Shown in pieces: positions 26,515 to 34,705 of a stretch of 64,000 bases of DNA. Below the pieces are notes generated by a model that was given only the letters and a program-made list of their open reading frames with translations, was not told the DNA's origin and searched no databases. A program made the translations under genes and the position numbers. Source of the stretch: Sphingomonas panacis. GTDB lineage: Bacteria; Pseudomonadota; Alphaproteobacteria; Sphingomonadales; Sphingomonadaceae. Position 1 is the first letter of the stretch; every line of letters begins with the position of its first letter. The stretch is from positions 3,195,501-3,259,500 of the forward strand of contig NZ_CP014168.1 of assembly GCF_001717955.1 (NCBI RefSeq), given 5' to 3'.

Positions 26515-27408
26515 TCAATCGTCGCCGGACGTCGCTTCGTCGCAGATATCGAGAAAGGCGCGGACGCCGGAGGTGACGTATTTCTCGCGGTGGGAGACGA
26601 TGTAGAAGCGCCGGTGAAGATCGAGGTCGGCGACTTGGAGTCGGGCCACGCGGCCTTGTGCGAGCGCGTCGCGCGCGGCGAGTTCGGAGACGCAGCCGAT
26701 CAGGTCGCTGACCGCGACCATCTCGATGATCGCTTCGATCTGCTGCACTTCCATCGCGATCCGCCAGTCGCTCCAATGCGGGTGCATCGCGCGGTCGAGC
26801 GTCTGGCGCGTGCCCGATCCCGGCTCCCGCACCACCCAGCGTTCGGCGAGCAGATCGTCGATCGGGCAGCGCGCACGGCCGGCGAGGCGGTGGCCGGGCG
26901 CGCAGATCATCACCAGTTCGTCGCCGAGCCAGTCGCGAACGAGCAGATCAGGGTGCGCGTACTCGCCTTCGACCAGCGCGATATCGAGCGAGAAATCGGC
27001 GATCCGCGCGACGATGCTTGCGGTGTTGTCGATCTCCAGCGCGGGGACGGCGCCGGGATGACGCTGCGTGTAGGCGTGGATCAGTCTTGGTGCGACGTGG
27101 TTGCCGATCGTCTGCGTGGCGCCGAGGCGGAACGTGCCGGGGCCTTTGCGGCCGGCGAGAAGCGCGTCGATCTCGGCAGCGCGATCGAGCAGGTCGCGCG
27201 CGGGGGCGAGCAGCGCGCGGCCGGTTTCGTTGATGCGCAGGCGCTTGCCGGCGCGGTCGAACAGCGGGTTTCCGTAGCGGCGTTCGAGTTCGAGCAGCGC
27301 CGCGCTCGCGGCGGATTGCGACATCGCGAGCGCATCGGCGGCGGCGGAAACATTGCCATCGTGAGCCACAGCGACGAAGATCTGGAGATGGCGGAGGCTG
27401 AAGCGCAT
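26515..27408 (-). CDS. LysR family regulator
   Basis: A 297-residue LysR-type regulator. The N-terminal winged HTH reads MRFSLRHLQIFVAVAHDGNVSAAADALAMSQSAASAALLELE, and the effector domain starts near residue 90 with PGTFRLGATQTIGNHV. The ATG at 27408 opens directly into the HTH; the longer frame to 27741 crosses the neighbouring gene. It is divergent from the ferredoxin-NADP reductase gene across a 154-bp gap. In pseudomonads the LysR regulator FinR is placed the same way and activates fpr under oxidative stress, so a similar role is a reasonable inference. The effector is unknown. Confidence 0.88.
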   Translation of the reverse strand: MRFSLRHLQIFVAVAHDGNVSAAADALAMSQSAASAALLELERRYGNPLFDRAGKRLRINETGRALLAPARDLLDRAAEIDALLAGRKGPGTFRLGATQTIGNHVAPRLIHAYTQRHPGAVPALEIDNTASIVARIADFSLDIALVEGEYAHPDLLVRDWLGDELVMICAPGHRLAGRARCPIDDLLAERWVVREPGSGTRQTLDRAMHPHWSDWRIAMEVQQIEAIIEMVAVSDLIGCVSELAARDALAQGRVARLQVADLDLHRRFYIVSHREKYVTSGVRAFLDICDEATSGDD

Positions 27409-27562
27409 AGCGGCTTTATCGATGATCTTTAGCGATATTACCAGTTTTTCGGATGATCGTTCGGCGCCTATCTGCGGGACATCATAGTGTTGACCTTGTT
27501 CGATGGGTCTGTAGAGGCGGCGGGCACGTCTCTTCGGTTTGACTGAACGGAATCCTGTTACA

Positions 27563-28378
27563 ATGAACGCGCCTGTCACCACCCCGCGGCTGATCCCCGA
27601 CAATGCGGCCTTCCACTCGGTCGAGGTCAAGTGGGTCCGCCATTGGAACGAGCATCTGTTCAGCTTCGCGATCGAGCGGCCGGCGTCGTTCCGGTTCCGC
27701 TCGGGCGAGTTCGTGATGATCGGCCTCGACGACGGCGCCAAGCCGCTGATGCGCGCCTATTCGATCGCCAGCCCGGCCTATGCCGAGGAGCTGGAGTTCC
27801 TCTCGATCAAGGTCGAGGACGGCCCGCTCACGTCGCGTTTGCAGAAGATCCAGCCGGGCGATCAGCTCTATCTCGGCCGCAAGCCGGTCGGCACTTTGGT
27901 CTGCGATGCGCTGCTGCCGGGGAGCCGGCTGTTCCTGCTTTCGACCGGCACCGGCCTCGCGCCGTTCCTCAGCCTGATCCGCGACCCCGACGTGTACGAG
28001 CGCTTCTCGCAGGTCGTGGTGGTGCACAGCGTGCGGCGTGTCAGCGATCTCGCCTATCATGACGAGATGACCGCACAGCTCGCCGACGATCCGCTCGTCG
28101 CCGACGAGGCGGCGGCGCAGTTCCATTACATTCCGACCGTGACGCGCGAGCCGTTCCGCAACGGCAAAAGGATCGACGGGCTGATCGAAGACGGCACCTT
28201 GTTCGAAGCGCCGTTGACCGGCCCGAAGAAGCTCGACCCCGCCACCGACCGGGTGATGCTGTGCGGCAGCAACGCGATGATCCATGATTTCGCGAAAATG
28301 CTGGAGGCGGAGGGCTTCAAGGAAGGCTCGAACGCGCATCCGGGCGATTTCGTGATCGAACGGGCGTTCGTGGGCTGA
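27563..28378 (+). CDS. fpr: ferredoxin--NADP reductase
   Basis: A 271-residue FAD-dependent ferredoxin-NADP(H) reductase of the bacterial subclass, moving electrons between NADPH and ferredoxin or flavodoxin in the cytoplasm. FRSGEFVMIG and RAYSIASPAY form the FAD-binding site, LLSTGTGLAPFLSLI the NADP-binding site, and MLCGSNAMIHDF the later nucleotide site. It ends YVIERAFVG-like (FVIERAFVG), as in subclass-I bacterial enzymes without a C-terminal Tyr. The ATG at 27563 is chosen over an upstream TTG at 27539. It is divergent from a LysR regulator. Confidence 0.92.
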   Translation: MNAPVTTPRLIPDNAAFHSVEVKWVRHWNEHLFSFAIERPASFRFRSGEFVMIGLDDGAKPLMRAYSIASPAYAEELEFLSIKVEDGPLTSRLQKIQPGDQLYLGRKPVGTLVCDALLPGSRLFLLSTGTGLAPFLSLIRDPDVYERFSQVVVVHSVRRVSDLAYHDEMTAQLADDPLVADEAAAQFHYIPTVTREPFRNGKRIDGLIEDGTLFEAPLTGPKKLDPATDRVMLCGSNAMIHDFAKMLEAEGFKEGSNAHPGDFVIERAFVG

Positions 28379-28388
28379 TACACGTGCT

Positions 28389-28418
28389 CCGGCGGAGGTC
28401 GGGGGCGCCGGGTTTTTG
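28389..28418 (+). terminator. intrinsic terminator after fpr
   Basis: CCGGCG (28389-28394) and CGCCGG (28406-28411) pair over an 11-nt loop and are followed by GTTTTTGG. This lies 11 bp after the fpr stop and is a plausible Rho-independent terminator. Confidence 0.5.
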
Positions 28419-28445
28419 GTATCCGGCCCGCCAAGTTACATAGCG

Positions 28446-28465
28446 GCCCCGGTTTCCGCCGGGGC
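28446..28465. repeat. GCCCCGG/CCGGGGC hairpin upstream of DUF4403 gene
   Basis: A perfect 7-bp stem, GCCCCGG-tttccg-CCGGGGC, lies in the spacer between fpr and the DUF4403 gene. It could be a short palindromic repeat unit or part of a second terminator. No other copy was found by eye in this window. Confidence 0.35.
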
Positions 28466-28522
28466 GACGGTGTGGCCGGCACCGCTATGCCGCTGGAGCG
28501 TTGTCCGTGCGGGAGAAGCGGT

Positions 28523-29992
28523 TTGGCGTCACGTTCGATCGTCGTGCTCGCCGTCGCGTCGCTGCTGGTCAGCGCGTGCGGCCACAAGGTGCAGGTGCCG
28601 CCGCCGCCGAAGGTGGATACAGCCCCCGATTTCCCGCTGGAAACATCGTCGATCGTCGTGCCGATGTCGGGCTCACTCGACGCCGTGCAACGCGCACTGG
28701 AAGCGAAGACGCCGCGCCGGTTGTGGGACATCGACAAGCAGCTCGACACATGCGTCCACGCGAAGCGCATCAACCTCAAGATCATCAAGGTGAAGCTGCT
28801 GCCCGATCTCGGCTGTCGCGTGGTGGGCGAGGTGACGCGCGGGCCGCTCGTGCTGGGCGGTAGCGGCGACCGGCTGACGATCACTTTCCCGGTCCACGCG
28901 ACGATCGCGGCGGAGAAGATCGGCGGGGTAGTCAGCGAGACCGCGACCGGCGATGCGATGGTGCATGCGGTGGCGCGGCTCTCGATCACGGGCGACTGGA
29001 AGCCTGCGGCCAAGGTGCGGATCGCCTATGACTGGACCAACGCGCCGGGGATCGACTTCCTCGGTCAGCGGATCGAATTCGCCAGCAAGGCCGACGCGCG
29101 GCTGAAGCCGGTGATCGCCAGCCTGGAGCAAAGCCTGCCGCGCGAACTGAACAAGATCGATCTGCGCGCCAAGCTCGCCTCGGCCTGGGCGCAGGGCTTC
29201 ACCTCGATCATGCTCAACCGCGAGAAGCCGCCGGCGTGGATGCGGGTGACGCCCAGGCGGCTCGGCTTCGGCGGCTATCGTGTCTCGGGTCGCACGCTGA
29301 CCTTGCTGCTCTCGGCCGACGCATTGACGGAGACATTCGTCGGCAACCGGCCGAGTGACCCGGTCGCGACGCCGCTGCCGCCGCCCGCCCCCGAGACCGG
29401 CAAGCAGGGCATTGCCTTCTTCATTCCGGTGCTGGCCGATTACGCGCAACTGGAGCCGGTGGTGAAGCGCACGCTGGTGAAGCGTGCGAAGAAGGGAATA
29501 TCACTGGCGGGCGTCGGTCCGGTCGATGTCGAATTCGGGGACGTGACGGTCTATGCGACCACCGACGGGTGTCTCGCGATCGGCGTGGTGGCGAAGGCCA
29601 AGGCGCGCAACGCCTCTTTGCTGGCGACCAAGGGGCAGGTGTGGCTGACGGCGGTGCCGTATAACGTGCCGGGCTCGCAACTGGTGCGCGCGCGCAACGT
29701 GGGGATCGTGACCGATACCGACAGCGAGGTGACCAACCTGCTGATCGCCGTGTTCAAGGACGGTTCGATCCGCGAGAGCATCGCGCAGGGGCTTAGCCAC
29801 GATTTCGCGCCCGATTACGACAAGGTGCTGCGCGCGGCGCGCAAGGCGATCGGCAGGCGACGCGAGGGGGATCTGGTGCTGTCGGCGGACGTGAGCAAGG
29901 TGGAGAACGGGACGCTGGCGGTAACGGGGAAGGGGCTGTTCATGCCGGTTCGTGCCGCCGGACAGGCGAGGATCACCTACGCGCCACGGTGA
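28523..29992 (+). CDS. DUF4403 family lipoprotein
   Basis: A 489-residue DUF4403 protein with an N-terminal lipoprotein signal (SIVVLAVASLLVSACGHK, lipobox LVSA-C), so it should be anchored in the envelope facing the periplasm. The body is a repeated mixed beta fold of the lipid-binding BPI/TULIP-like appearance, with DIDKQLDTCVHAKRINLK and RGPLVLGGSGDRL. The function is unknown. The TTG at 28523 has GGGAGA 6 nt upstream and gives a normal signal length; ATG 28487 would add 12 residues with two extra Cys. It stands alone between terminator-like hairpins and the convergent N-formylglutamate amidohydrolase gene. Confidence 0.78.
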   Translation: MASRSIVVLAVASLLVSACGHKVQVPPPPKVDTAPDFPLETSSIVVPMSGSLDAVQRALEAKTPRRLWDIDKQLDTCVHAKRINLKIIKVKLLPDLGCRVVGEVTRGPLVLGGSGDRLTITFPVHATIAAEKIGGVVSETATGDAMVHAVARLSITGDWKPAAKVRIAYDWTNAPGIDFLGQRIEFASKADARLKPVIASLEQSLPRELNKIDLRAKLASAWAQGFTSIMLNREKPPAWMRVTPRRLGFGGYRVSGRTLTLLLSADALTETFVGNRPSDPVATPLPPPAPETGKQGIAFFIPVLADYAQLEPVVKRTLVKRAKKGISLAGVGPVDVEFGDVTVYATTDGCLAIGVVAKAKARNASLLATKGQVWLTAVPYNVPGSQLVRARNVGIVTDTDSEVTNLLIAVFKDGSIRESIAQGLSHDFAPDYDKVLRAARKAIGRRREGDLVLSADVSKVENGTLAVTGKGLFMPVRAAGQARITYAPR

Positions 29993-30013
29993 TCCTCGCC
30001 GGAACGGGGACGA

Positions 30014-30781
30014 TCAGAGGGCTGCGCTTAGAACCTGCTGCAGTATCTCGGCCCAGTCGCGGATCTGCGCTTCGCTCGTCAGCAGATCCTGGCGGATTTC
30101 GGTCTCCACATAGCGCCGCCCCGCCGCGAAGGCGTGGTTGGGGATGGTGAAGTCGATCGTGTCCATCGCATAAGGTTCGTTGTCGCCGACCACCAGATCG
30201 CCGCGCGCTTCGAGCGCCGCCAACACGCGGTTCGCATACGCCTCGTCGCCGCCGCCGTGGAGAACGCCGATCTGCCACGGCCGCGCGAAGCCGCGCATAG
30301 CCGGCGTGAAGCTGTGCAGCGCGACCAGCACCGTGTCCTCACCGGCCGCATCGCGGCGCTCGAGTTCGGCGGCGATCGCGGCCTGATAGGGGGCGTGGAT
30401 CGCCGCGATTCGCGCCGCGCGGGCGGCGGAGTCGAGTGTGGCGTTGGCGGGGATCGGGGTTCCGTCGCTGACCAGTGGCATCGCGTCGACCGCGTCCGGC
30501 GATCGGTTGCAGTCGATCACCAGCCGCGAATAGCGTTGCGCGATGAAGGTCGCGTCGAGCCGGTCCGCCAGCATCCCGCCGAGCGCGGCGATGCCGATGT
30601 CCCAGCCGATGTGGCGCTCCAGATCGGCTTCGGCCACGCCGAACGGCTCGAGCGCGCGCGGCACCCGATTGCCGGCATGATCGCCGATCAACAGGAACGA
30701 TGCGCGCCCGTTCGGGTTGATGATCCGCACGGGCGACGGCTCGTCCGCCTCCAGCAGTGATTGGCTCGGCTGGCTATTCAT
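30014..30781 (-). CDS. N-formylglutamate amidohydrolase family protein
   Basis: A 255-residue protein of the N-formylglutamate amidohydrolase family, which releases glutamate and formate from N-formylglutamate at the end of one histidine-degradation route. LLIGDHAGNRVPRAL, HIGWDIGIAALGGML, RYSRLVIDCNR and ALHSFTPAMRG carry the conserved His/Asp/Arg residues. No hut genes are nearby, so it may act on another N-acyl amino acid. The start codon at 30781 is only 13 bp from the divergent transglutaminase start, and no ribosome-binding site is visible. The longer start at 30826 would overlap the opposing gene. Confidence 0.82.
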   Translation of the reverse strand: MNSQPSQSLLEADEPSPVRIINPNGRASFLLIGDHAGNRVPRALEPFGVAEADLERHIGWDIGIAALGGMLADRLDATFIAQRYSRLVIDCNRSPDAVDAMPLVSDGTPIPANATLDSAARAARIAAIHAPYQAAIAAELERRDAAGEDTVLVALHSFTPAMRGFARPWQIGVLHGGGDEAYANRVLAALEARGDLVVGDNEPYAMDTIDFTIPNHAFAAGRRYVETEIRQDLLTSEAQIRDWAEILQQVLSAAL

Positions 30782-30794
30782 GTGAAGAAGCGCG

Positions 30795-31685
30795 ATGCCT
30801 TTGCTGACTCTGTCCCATATCACCACCTATAGCTACAGTCGGCCCGTGTCATTCGGCGAGCACCGCATCATGGTGCGCCCGCGCGAGAGTTACGACCAGC
30901 ATCTGGTCGATGCGCAACTCCATATCACCCCGGAACCGGCCGACGTGCGCTGGTTGCAGGACGTGTTCGGCAATTCGGTGGCGATCGCCACGTTCGACCG
31001 GCGCGCGAAGGATCTGGTGATCGACAGCCGCATCCGCCTGCGCCACGAGCCGGCCGATCTCCAGACCGTCGATATCGAGCAATATGCGCGGCTTTACCCC
31101 TTCACCTACAATTCCGAGGAAATGCCGGACCTGCTCCGCTCGATCGAGCGCCAGCATCTCGATCCGCTCCGGCAGATCGACGAATGGGCGCGCGGCTTCC
31201 TGAGCACCACCGGCCAGACCGACACGCTGGCGATGCTGTCGGACATGACCGCGTCGATCCGGCGCGACTTCACCTATGTCGCGCGCCACGAGAAAGGCAC
31301 GCAGACGCCGATCGAGACTCTCACCAAACGCAGCGGCACCTGCCGCGATTACGCGATGCTGATGATCGAGGCGGTGCGTGCGCTGGGGTTCGCGGCGCGC
31401 TTCGTCTCGGGCTATGTCTACAACCCCTCGCAGCGCGACGAGCGGCGCGGCGGCGGCAACACCCATGCGTGGGTGCGTGTGTATCTACCCGGATCGGGAT
31501 GGGTCGAGTTCGATCCGACCAACGGCATCATCGGCAATCGCGGGCTGATCCGCGTCGCGGTGGCGCGCGACATCTACCAGGCGGTGCCGATCTCGGGGAC
31601 ATGGGCGGGTTTTCCGGGAAGTTTCCGGGATATGACGGTGAGCGTGGACATTTCCGTCGAGGATCGCGTTACGACACCGATATGA
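30795..31685 (+). CDS. transglutaminase-like cysteine protease family protein
   Basis: A 296-residue protein with a bacterial transglutaminase-like N-terminal beta domain (TTYSYSRPVSFGEHRIMVRPRES) and a transglutaminase core. The triad is complete: Cys in RSGTCRDYAML near residue 178, His in NTHAWVRVYLPG and Asp in WVEFDPTNG. These proteins act as cytosolic peptidases or amidases or, in some clusters, help make or break amide bonds; the substrate is unknown. It leads the operon with a second transglutaminase-like gene and a GH130 gene, and is divergent from N-formylglutamate amidohydrolase. GAAGAAG lies before the ATG. Confidence 0.87.
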   Translation: MPLLTLSHITTYSYSRPVSFGEHRIMVRPRESYDQHLVDAQLHITPEPADVRWLQDVFGNSVAIATFDRRAKDLVIDSRIRLRHEPADLQTVDIEQYARLYPFTYNSEEMPDLLRSIERQHLDPLRQIDEWARGFLSTTGQTDTLAMLSDMTASIRRDFTYVARHEKGTQTPIETLTKRSGTCRDYAMLMIEAVRALGFAARFVSGYVYNPSQRDERRGGGNTHAWVRVYLPGSGWVEFDPTNGIIGNRGLIRVAVARDIYQAVPISGTWAGFPGSFRDMTVSVDISVEDRVTTPI

Positions 31686-31719
31686 ACTTGCGCCAGCGGC
31701 GCCGGAGACCGAAACGACG

Positions 31720-32532
31720 ATGTTGATCCGCGCCGGTTATGAAATTCGTTATGAAACGGACGTCGCCACGCCGATGCTGGCACTGCTCAGCATTCACCCG
31801 TCGCGCAACAAGGATCTGGTGACGCCACACCGTATCGTCGCCGCGCCCGACGTGCCGGTGTACGGCTATACCGATTCGTTCGGCAATATGTGTACGCGCA
31901 TCACCGTGCCCGCGGGCGGGCTGACCCTGTCCTGCGACTTCACCGTACAGGATGACGGGCTGCCCGACCCGGCCGCGCCCGATGCCGAGCAGCATGCGCT
32001 GGAGGATCTGCCCGACGACGTGCTGATCTATCTGCTCGGCAGCCGCTATTGCGAGACCGATCGGCTCTCGCAGGTGGCGTGGTCGCTGTTCGGCAACGCC
32101 GCGTCGGGTTGGGAGCGCGTGCAGGCGATCGTCGACTTCACGCACAACCAGATCGAGTTCGGCTACAATTATGCCCGCCCGACCAAGACGGCGTGGGACG
32201 CGTATCAGGAGCGGCAGGGCGTGTGCCGCGATTTCGCGCATCTCGCGATCACCCTGTGCCGCTGCATGAACATTCCGGCGCGCTATTGCACCGGCTATCT
32301 CGGCGACATCGGCATTCCTCCGGTCGACGCACCGATGGATTTCTCCGCCTGGTTCGACGTGTATCTGGGCGGGCGCTGGCATACGTTCGACGCGCGGCAC
32401 AACCGGCCGCGGATCGGGCGTATCCTGATGGCGCGCGGGCGCGACGCGACCGACACGGCGCTGACCACCACTTTCGGCCCGGCCCGGCTGGTCGGCTTCG
32501 ACGTGCATACCGATGAGGTCGCGGTCGCCTAA
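31720..32532 (+). CDS. transglutaminase-like family protein, His of triad replaced
   Basis: A 270-residue second transglutaminase-like protein, 34 bp after the first. It has the same architecture: an N-terminal beta domain (MLIRAGYEIRYETDVATPM), then the core with Cys in RQGVCRDFAHLAIT near residue 170 and Asp in WHTFDARHNRPRIG near 224. Where the first protein has HAW, this one reads DFSAWFDVYL, so the usual His is Ser. I recall this variant as normal for this subgroup, so it may use another residue or be a partner subunit. Its TAATG junction couples it to the GH130 gene. Confidence 0.84.
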   Translation: MLIRAGYEIRYETDVATPMLALLSIHPSRNKDLVTPHRIVAAPDVPVYGYTDSFGNMCTRITVPAGGLTLSCDFTVQDDGLPDPAAPDAEQHALEDLPDDVLIYLLGSRYCETDRLSQVAWSLFGNAASGWERVQAIVDFTHNQIEFGYNYARPTKTAWDAYQERQGVCRDFAHLAITLCRCMNIPARYCTGYLGDIGIPPVDAPMDFSAWFDVYLGGRWHTFDARHNRPRIGRILMARGRDATDTALTTTFGPARLVGFDVHTDEVAVA

Positions 32533-33848
32533 TGGAAGATATCATGGCTGAGACCCACCCCTGCCTGCGCAAGCTCGACATCGAGTTGCGCCCCGATGCC
32601 AGCCGAACCGTGATCCGGCCGTTCCTGCCGTCCGACCCCGCCGGGTTCGACCATCAGCCCGAAGACCGCACGACGCGGATCATCCGCCGCGTGCTCGCCT
32701 TCGATGATGCGGCGGTGGCGCGACAGATCGAGCGGCTGTGGGAATCGATCGGCCATGCCGAGCATGGCGCGAAGTCGGCGCTGCTCACGCGCGGCGCCGA
32801 TCTCGCCGGGCGGGTCGAGGGACTCGACGTTGGCACGCTCGACGAGAATCGCCGGTTGCTGATGGGCGCGTATTTCAGCGCGGAATATTCGTTCGAGTCG
32901 GCGGCGTTGTTCAATCCGAGCATCGTCGCCTGGCCGATCGACCCGCAGCCGGTCGGCGATACGGACTTCGTGCTGTCGCTGCGTGGGATCGGCGAGGGGC
33001 ATCTCTCCTCGGTGACGTTCCGCACCGGCGTGTGGCGCGCCGATGGCGAGGTCGAGATCGCCGCGCCGGCGCCGAGCGGCGTGCCGCCGATCACCACGCC
33101 GGTCCAAGGCTGGCAGGACGCCGACACGATCCAACTCGATTGCTCAGGCAGTTGCGAGCCTTCCGAGACGGTGCTGTTCCCGGTGGTGGAGAGCCAGAGC
33201 CGCGGCATTGAGGATCTGCGGCTCACGCCGTTCGCGATCCCCGACCGGCCGCTGACCTTCATCGGCACCTATACCGCGGTGGGCGCAGCCGGCGCGCGGC
33301 AGGAGTTGCTCCAGACCGACGATTTCCGCACCTTCAAGATGCATCCGGTGCGCGGCGATCTGGCCAACGCCAAGGGCATGGCGCTGTTCCCGCGCCAGAT
33401 CGGCGGGCGCTACCTGGCGCTGGGGCGGCAGGACAATGAGAATTTGTGGCTGGCGGAGTCGGATGATCTGCTCACGTGGCGCGCGCAAGGCAAAGTGCTT
33501 GAGCCGCTGTATCCGTGGGAGAGCGTGCAGATCGGCAATTGCGGCTCGCCGATCGAGATCGACGAAGGCTGGCTGGTGCTGACTCACGGCGTCGGCGTGG
33601 TGCGCAATTACTGCATGGGCGCGGTGCTGCTCGATCGCGACGACCCGGCGAAGGTGCTCGGCCGGCTTGCCGAGCCGTTGCTCGAACCCAGCGACCATGA
33701 GCGTAACGGCTATGTCCCCAACGTGGTCTATAGCTGCGGCGCGCTGGTGCGCGGGCGTGAGATGCTGCTGCCTTATGCGGTGGCGGATGATTTCACGCGC
33801 TTCGCGATCGTCTCGATCGACGGGCTGCTCGCGGCGATGCGAGGCTGA
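32532..33848 (+). CDS. glycoside hydrolase family 130 protein
   Basis: A 438-residue GH130-type five-bladed propeller enzyme. The family comprises beta-mannoside phosphorylases and beta-1,2-mannosidases. RRLLMGAYFSAEYSFESAALFNPSIV opens the propeller domain; FIGTYTA, GNCGSPIEIDEGWLVLTHGVG and NYCMGAVLLDRDDPAKVLGR follow, and NGYVPNVVYSCGAL ends the core. Whether it phosphorolyses or hydrolyses cannot be decided from what I can see. No signal peptide is present, so it acts in the cytoplasm. Its start overlaps the stop of the second transglutaminase by one base, a tight and unusual pairing. Confidence 0.85.
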   Translation: MEDIMAETHPCLRKLDIELRPDASRTVIRPFLPSDPAGFDHQPEDRTTRIIRRVLAFDDAAVARQIERLWESIGHAEHGAKSALLTRGADLAGRVEGLDVGTLDENRRLLMGAYFSAEYSFESAALFNPSIVAWPIDPQPVGDTDFVLSLRGIGEGHLSSVTFRTGVWRADGEVEIAAPAPSGVPPITTPVQGWQDADTIQLDCSGSCEPSETVLFPVVESQSRGIEDLRLTPFAIPDRPLTFIGTYTAVGAAGARQELLQTDDFRTFKMHPVRGDLANAKGMALFPRQIGGRYLALGRQDNENLWLAESDDLLTWRAQGKVLEPLYPWESVQIGNCGSPIEIDEGWLVLTHGVGVVRNYCMGAVLLDRDDPAKVLGRLAEPLLEPSDHERNGYVPNVVYSCGALVRGREMLLPYAVADDFTRFAIVSIDGLLAAMRG

Positions 33849-33854
33849 AGGTCA

Positions 33855-34173
33855 TGGTGCGGGCGGGGGGACTTGAACCCCCAAGGGCCTCGCGGCCCGA
33901 CGGATTTTCGTACCCGCTACGGCTTTCGCCGCCGCTCACCCGCAGGGCAAGCGTTTGTGGTCTGGACTATCCCTTCACCATGCCCCGCTCGCAGGAGCGG
34001 GGTGCAGGTGCTGCCCGTCTAGTCTCTACACCTTCCCGCCGGGATGGGCGGGCTTGGCTCGGGATCGCCATTTTACAGGGTTCCCCGAATTTGAGCAGTT
34101 CTACTTCGCGGGTTTCCCCGTGAGCACTCAAGTCGTCTAAGTCCGGTGCGTCTACCGATTTCGCCACGCCCGC
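33855..34173 (-). tRNA. tRNA-Leu(UAA) interrupted by a group I intron
   Basis: Exon 1 is 34139-34173 (35 nt, GCGGGCGTGGCGAAATCGG... to C32-U33-U34) and exon 2 is 33855-33908 (A35-A36 onward, with encoded CCA). Joined, they give a class II tRNA of 89 nt. The acceptor stem GCGGGCG/CGCCCGC is perfect, the D arm is GGCGAAATCGGTAGACGC, the anticodon loop CUUAAAA (anticodon UAA), the variable arm GGGCC-GCGA-GGCCC and the T arm GGGGG-TTCAAGT-CCCCC. Four of five anticodon-stem pairs hold; 27-43 is C/U. It is flanked by the GH130 gene on the opposite strand and ihfB upstream on the same strand. Confidence 0.92.
33909..34138 (-). ncRNA. group I self-splicing intron in tRNA-Leu(UAA)
   Basis: 230 nt without an ORF. 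The signature elements are present in order on the minus strand: P (AATTCGGGGAACCC, 34078-34091), Q (AATGGCGATCCCGAGCCAAG, 34053-34072), R (AGAGACTAGACGGG, 34014-34027) and S (AAGGGATAGTCCAGACC, 33959-33975). The 5' exon ends ACUU and can pair with GAGU at intron nt 10-13, giving the U.G splice-site pair; the intron ends in G (33909). The site, between U34 and A35, equals that of cyanobacterial and plastid tRNA-Leu(UAA) introns, and the size is similar (IC3-like). Splicing itself is inferred. Confidence 0.9.
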
Positions 34174-34233
34174 ATCATCGGGGGGTGCATAAACGGCAAG
34201 TCGGGATCAGCCAAGCGCGATTGTGCGCGCGAC

Positions 34234-34512
34234 TCAGACGTTGAGGCGCAGGCGCATTTCCTTGCCGGGCTTGAAATAGGGGACTCGCTTCGCGGTGACA
34301 TCGACCAGCTCGCCGGTGCGCGGATTGCGACCGGTGCGGGCGTCGCGCGCGCGGGTGGAGAAAGCGCCGAAGCCACGCAACTCGACTCGTCCGCCGGCTG
34401 CCAAACGCTTTGAAATTTCATCGAAAAAGGTCGCGACGATCGCTTCGATATCGCGCGGCGCCAGATCCGGATTCTGTTCGGCCAGCATCTGGACCAGTTC
34501 CGATCGGATCAT
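34234..34512 (-). CDS. ihfB: integration host factor subunit beta
   Basis: A 92-residue HU/IHF-family DNA-bending protein. [26 protein letters not shown] forms the dimerisation helices, and [28 protein letters not shown] carries the family signature and the beta arm with the Pro that intercalates in DNA, followed by [11 protein letters not shown]. The beta-subunit assignment rests on this N terminus and on the position next to rpsA, its usual neighbour. The ATG at 34512 is preferred; the ORF continues upstream (MAGAYGA) without family similarity. It is preceded by a terminator-like hairpin of rpsA. Confidence 0.93.
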   Translation of the reverse strand: MIRSELVQMLAEQNPDLAPRDIEAIVATFFDEISKRLAAGGRVELRGFGAFSTRARDARTGRNPRTGELVDVTAKRVPYFKPGKEMRLRLNV

Positions 34513-34666
34513 TGCGCCGTAAGCTCCCGCCAAAATACGTCTACGATCTCACCACAATCTCACAGGATAGAGATCGGGGGATTTAAATAGACTTAGATCA
34601 ATGAGGAGCGGGTGTAAACGGAATTATGGCCGAAAGGGCCATTGTGGTGCAAGCCGGAAAACGAAG

Positions 34667-34695
34667 GTGGGCCGCCGGCGCTGCCGACGACCCAC
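34667..34695 (-). terminator. terminator-like hairpin after rpsA
   Basis: On the minus strand GTGGGTCGTCGGC-AGC-GCCGGCGGCCCAC forms a 13-bp stem with two G.U pairs and is followed by CTTCGTTTTCC. It starts about 10 bp after the rpsA stop and lies before ihfB, so it should end most rpsA transcripts. Confidence 0.65.
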
Positions 34696-34705
34696 CCAGT
34701 TCGGA

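Noticed and set aside
33854..34123. Plus-strand reading frame beginning MVRAGGLEPPRASRPDG
   Set aside because: It lies antisense over the tRNA-Leu T arm and intron. Such GGLEPP proteins are a known artefact of translating tRNA genes backwards.
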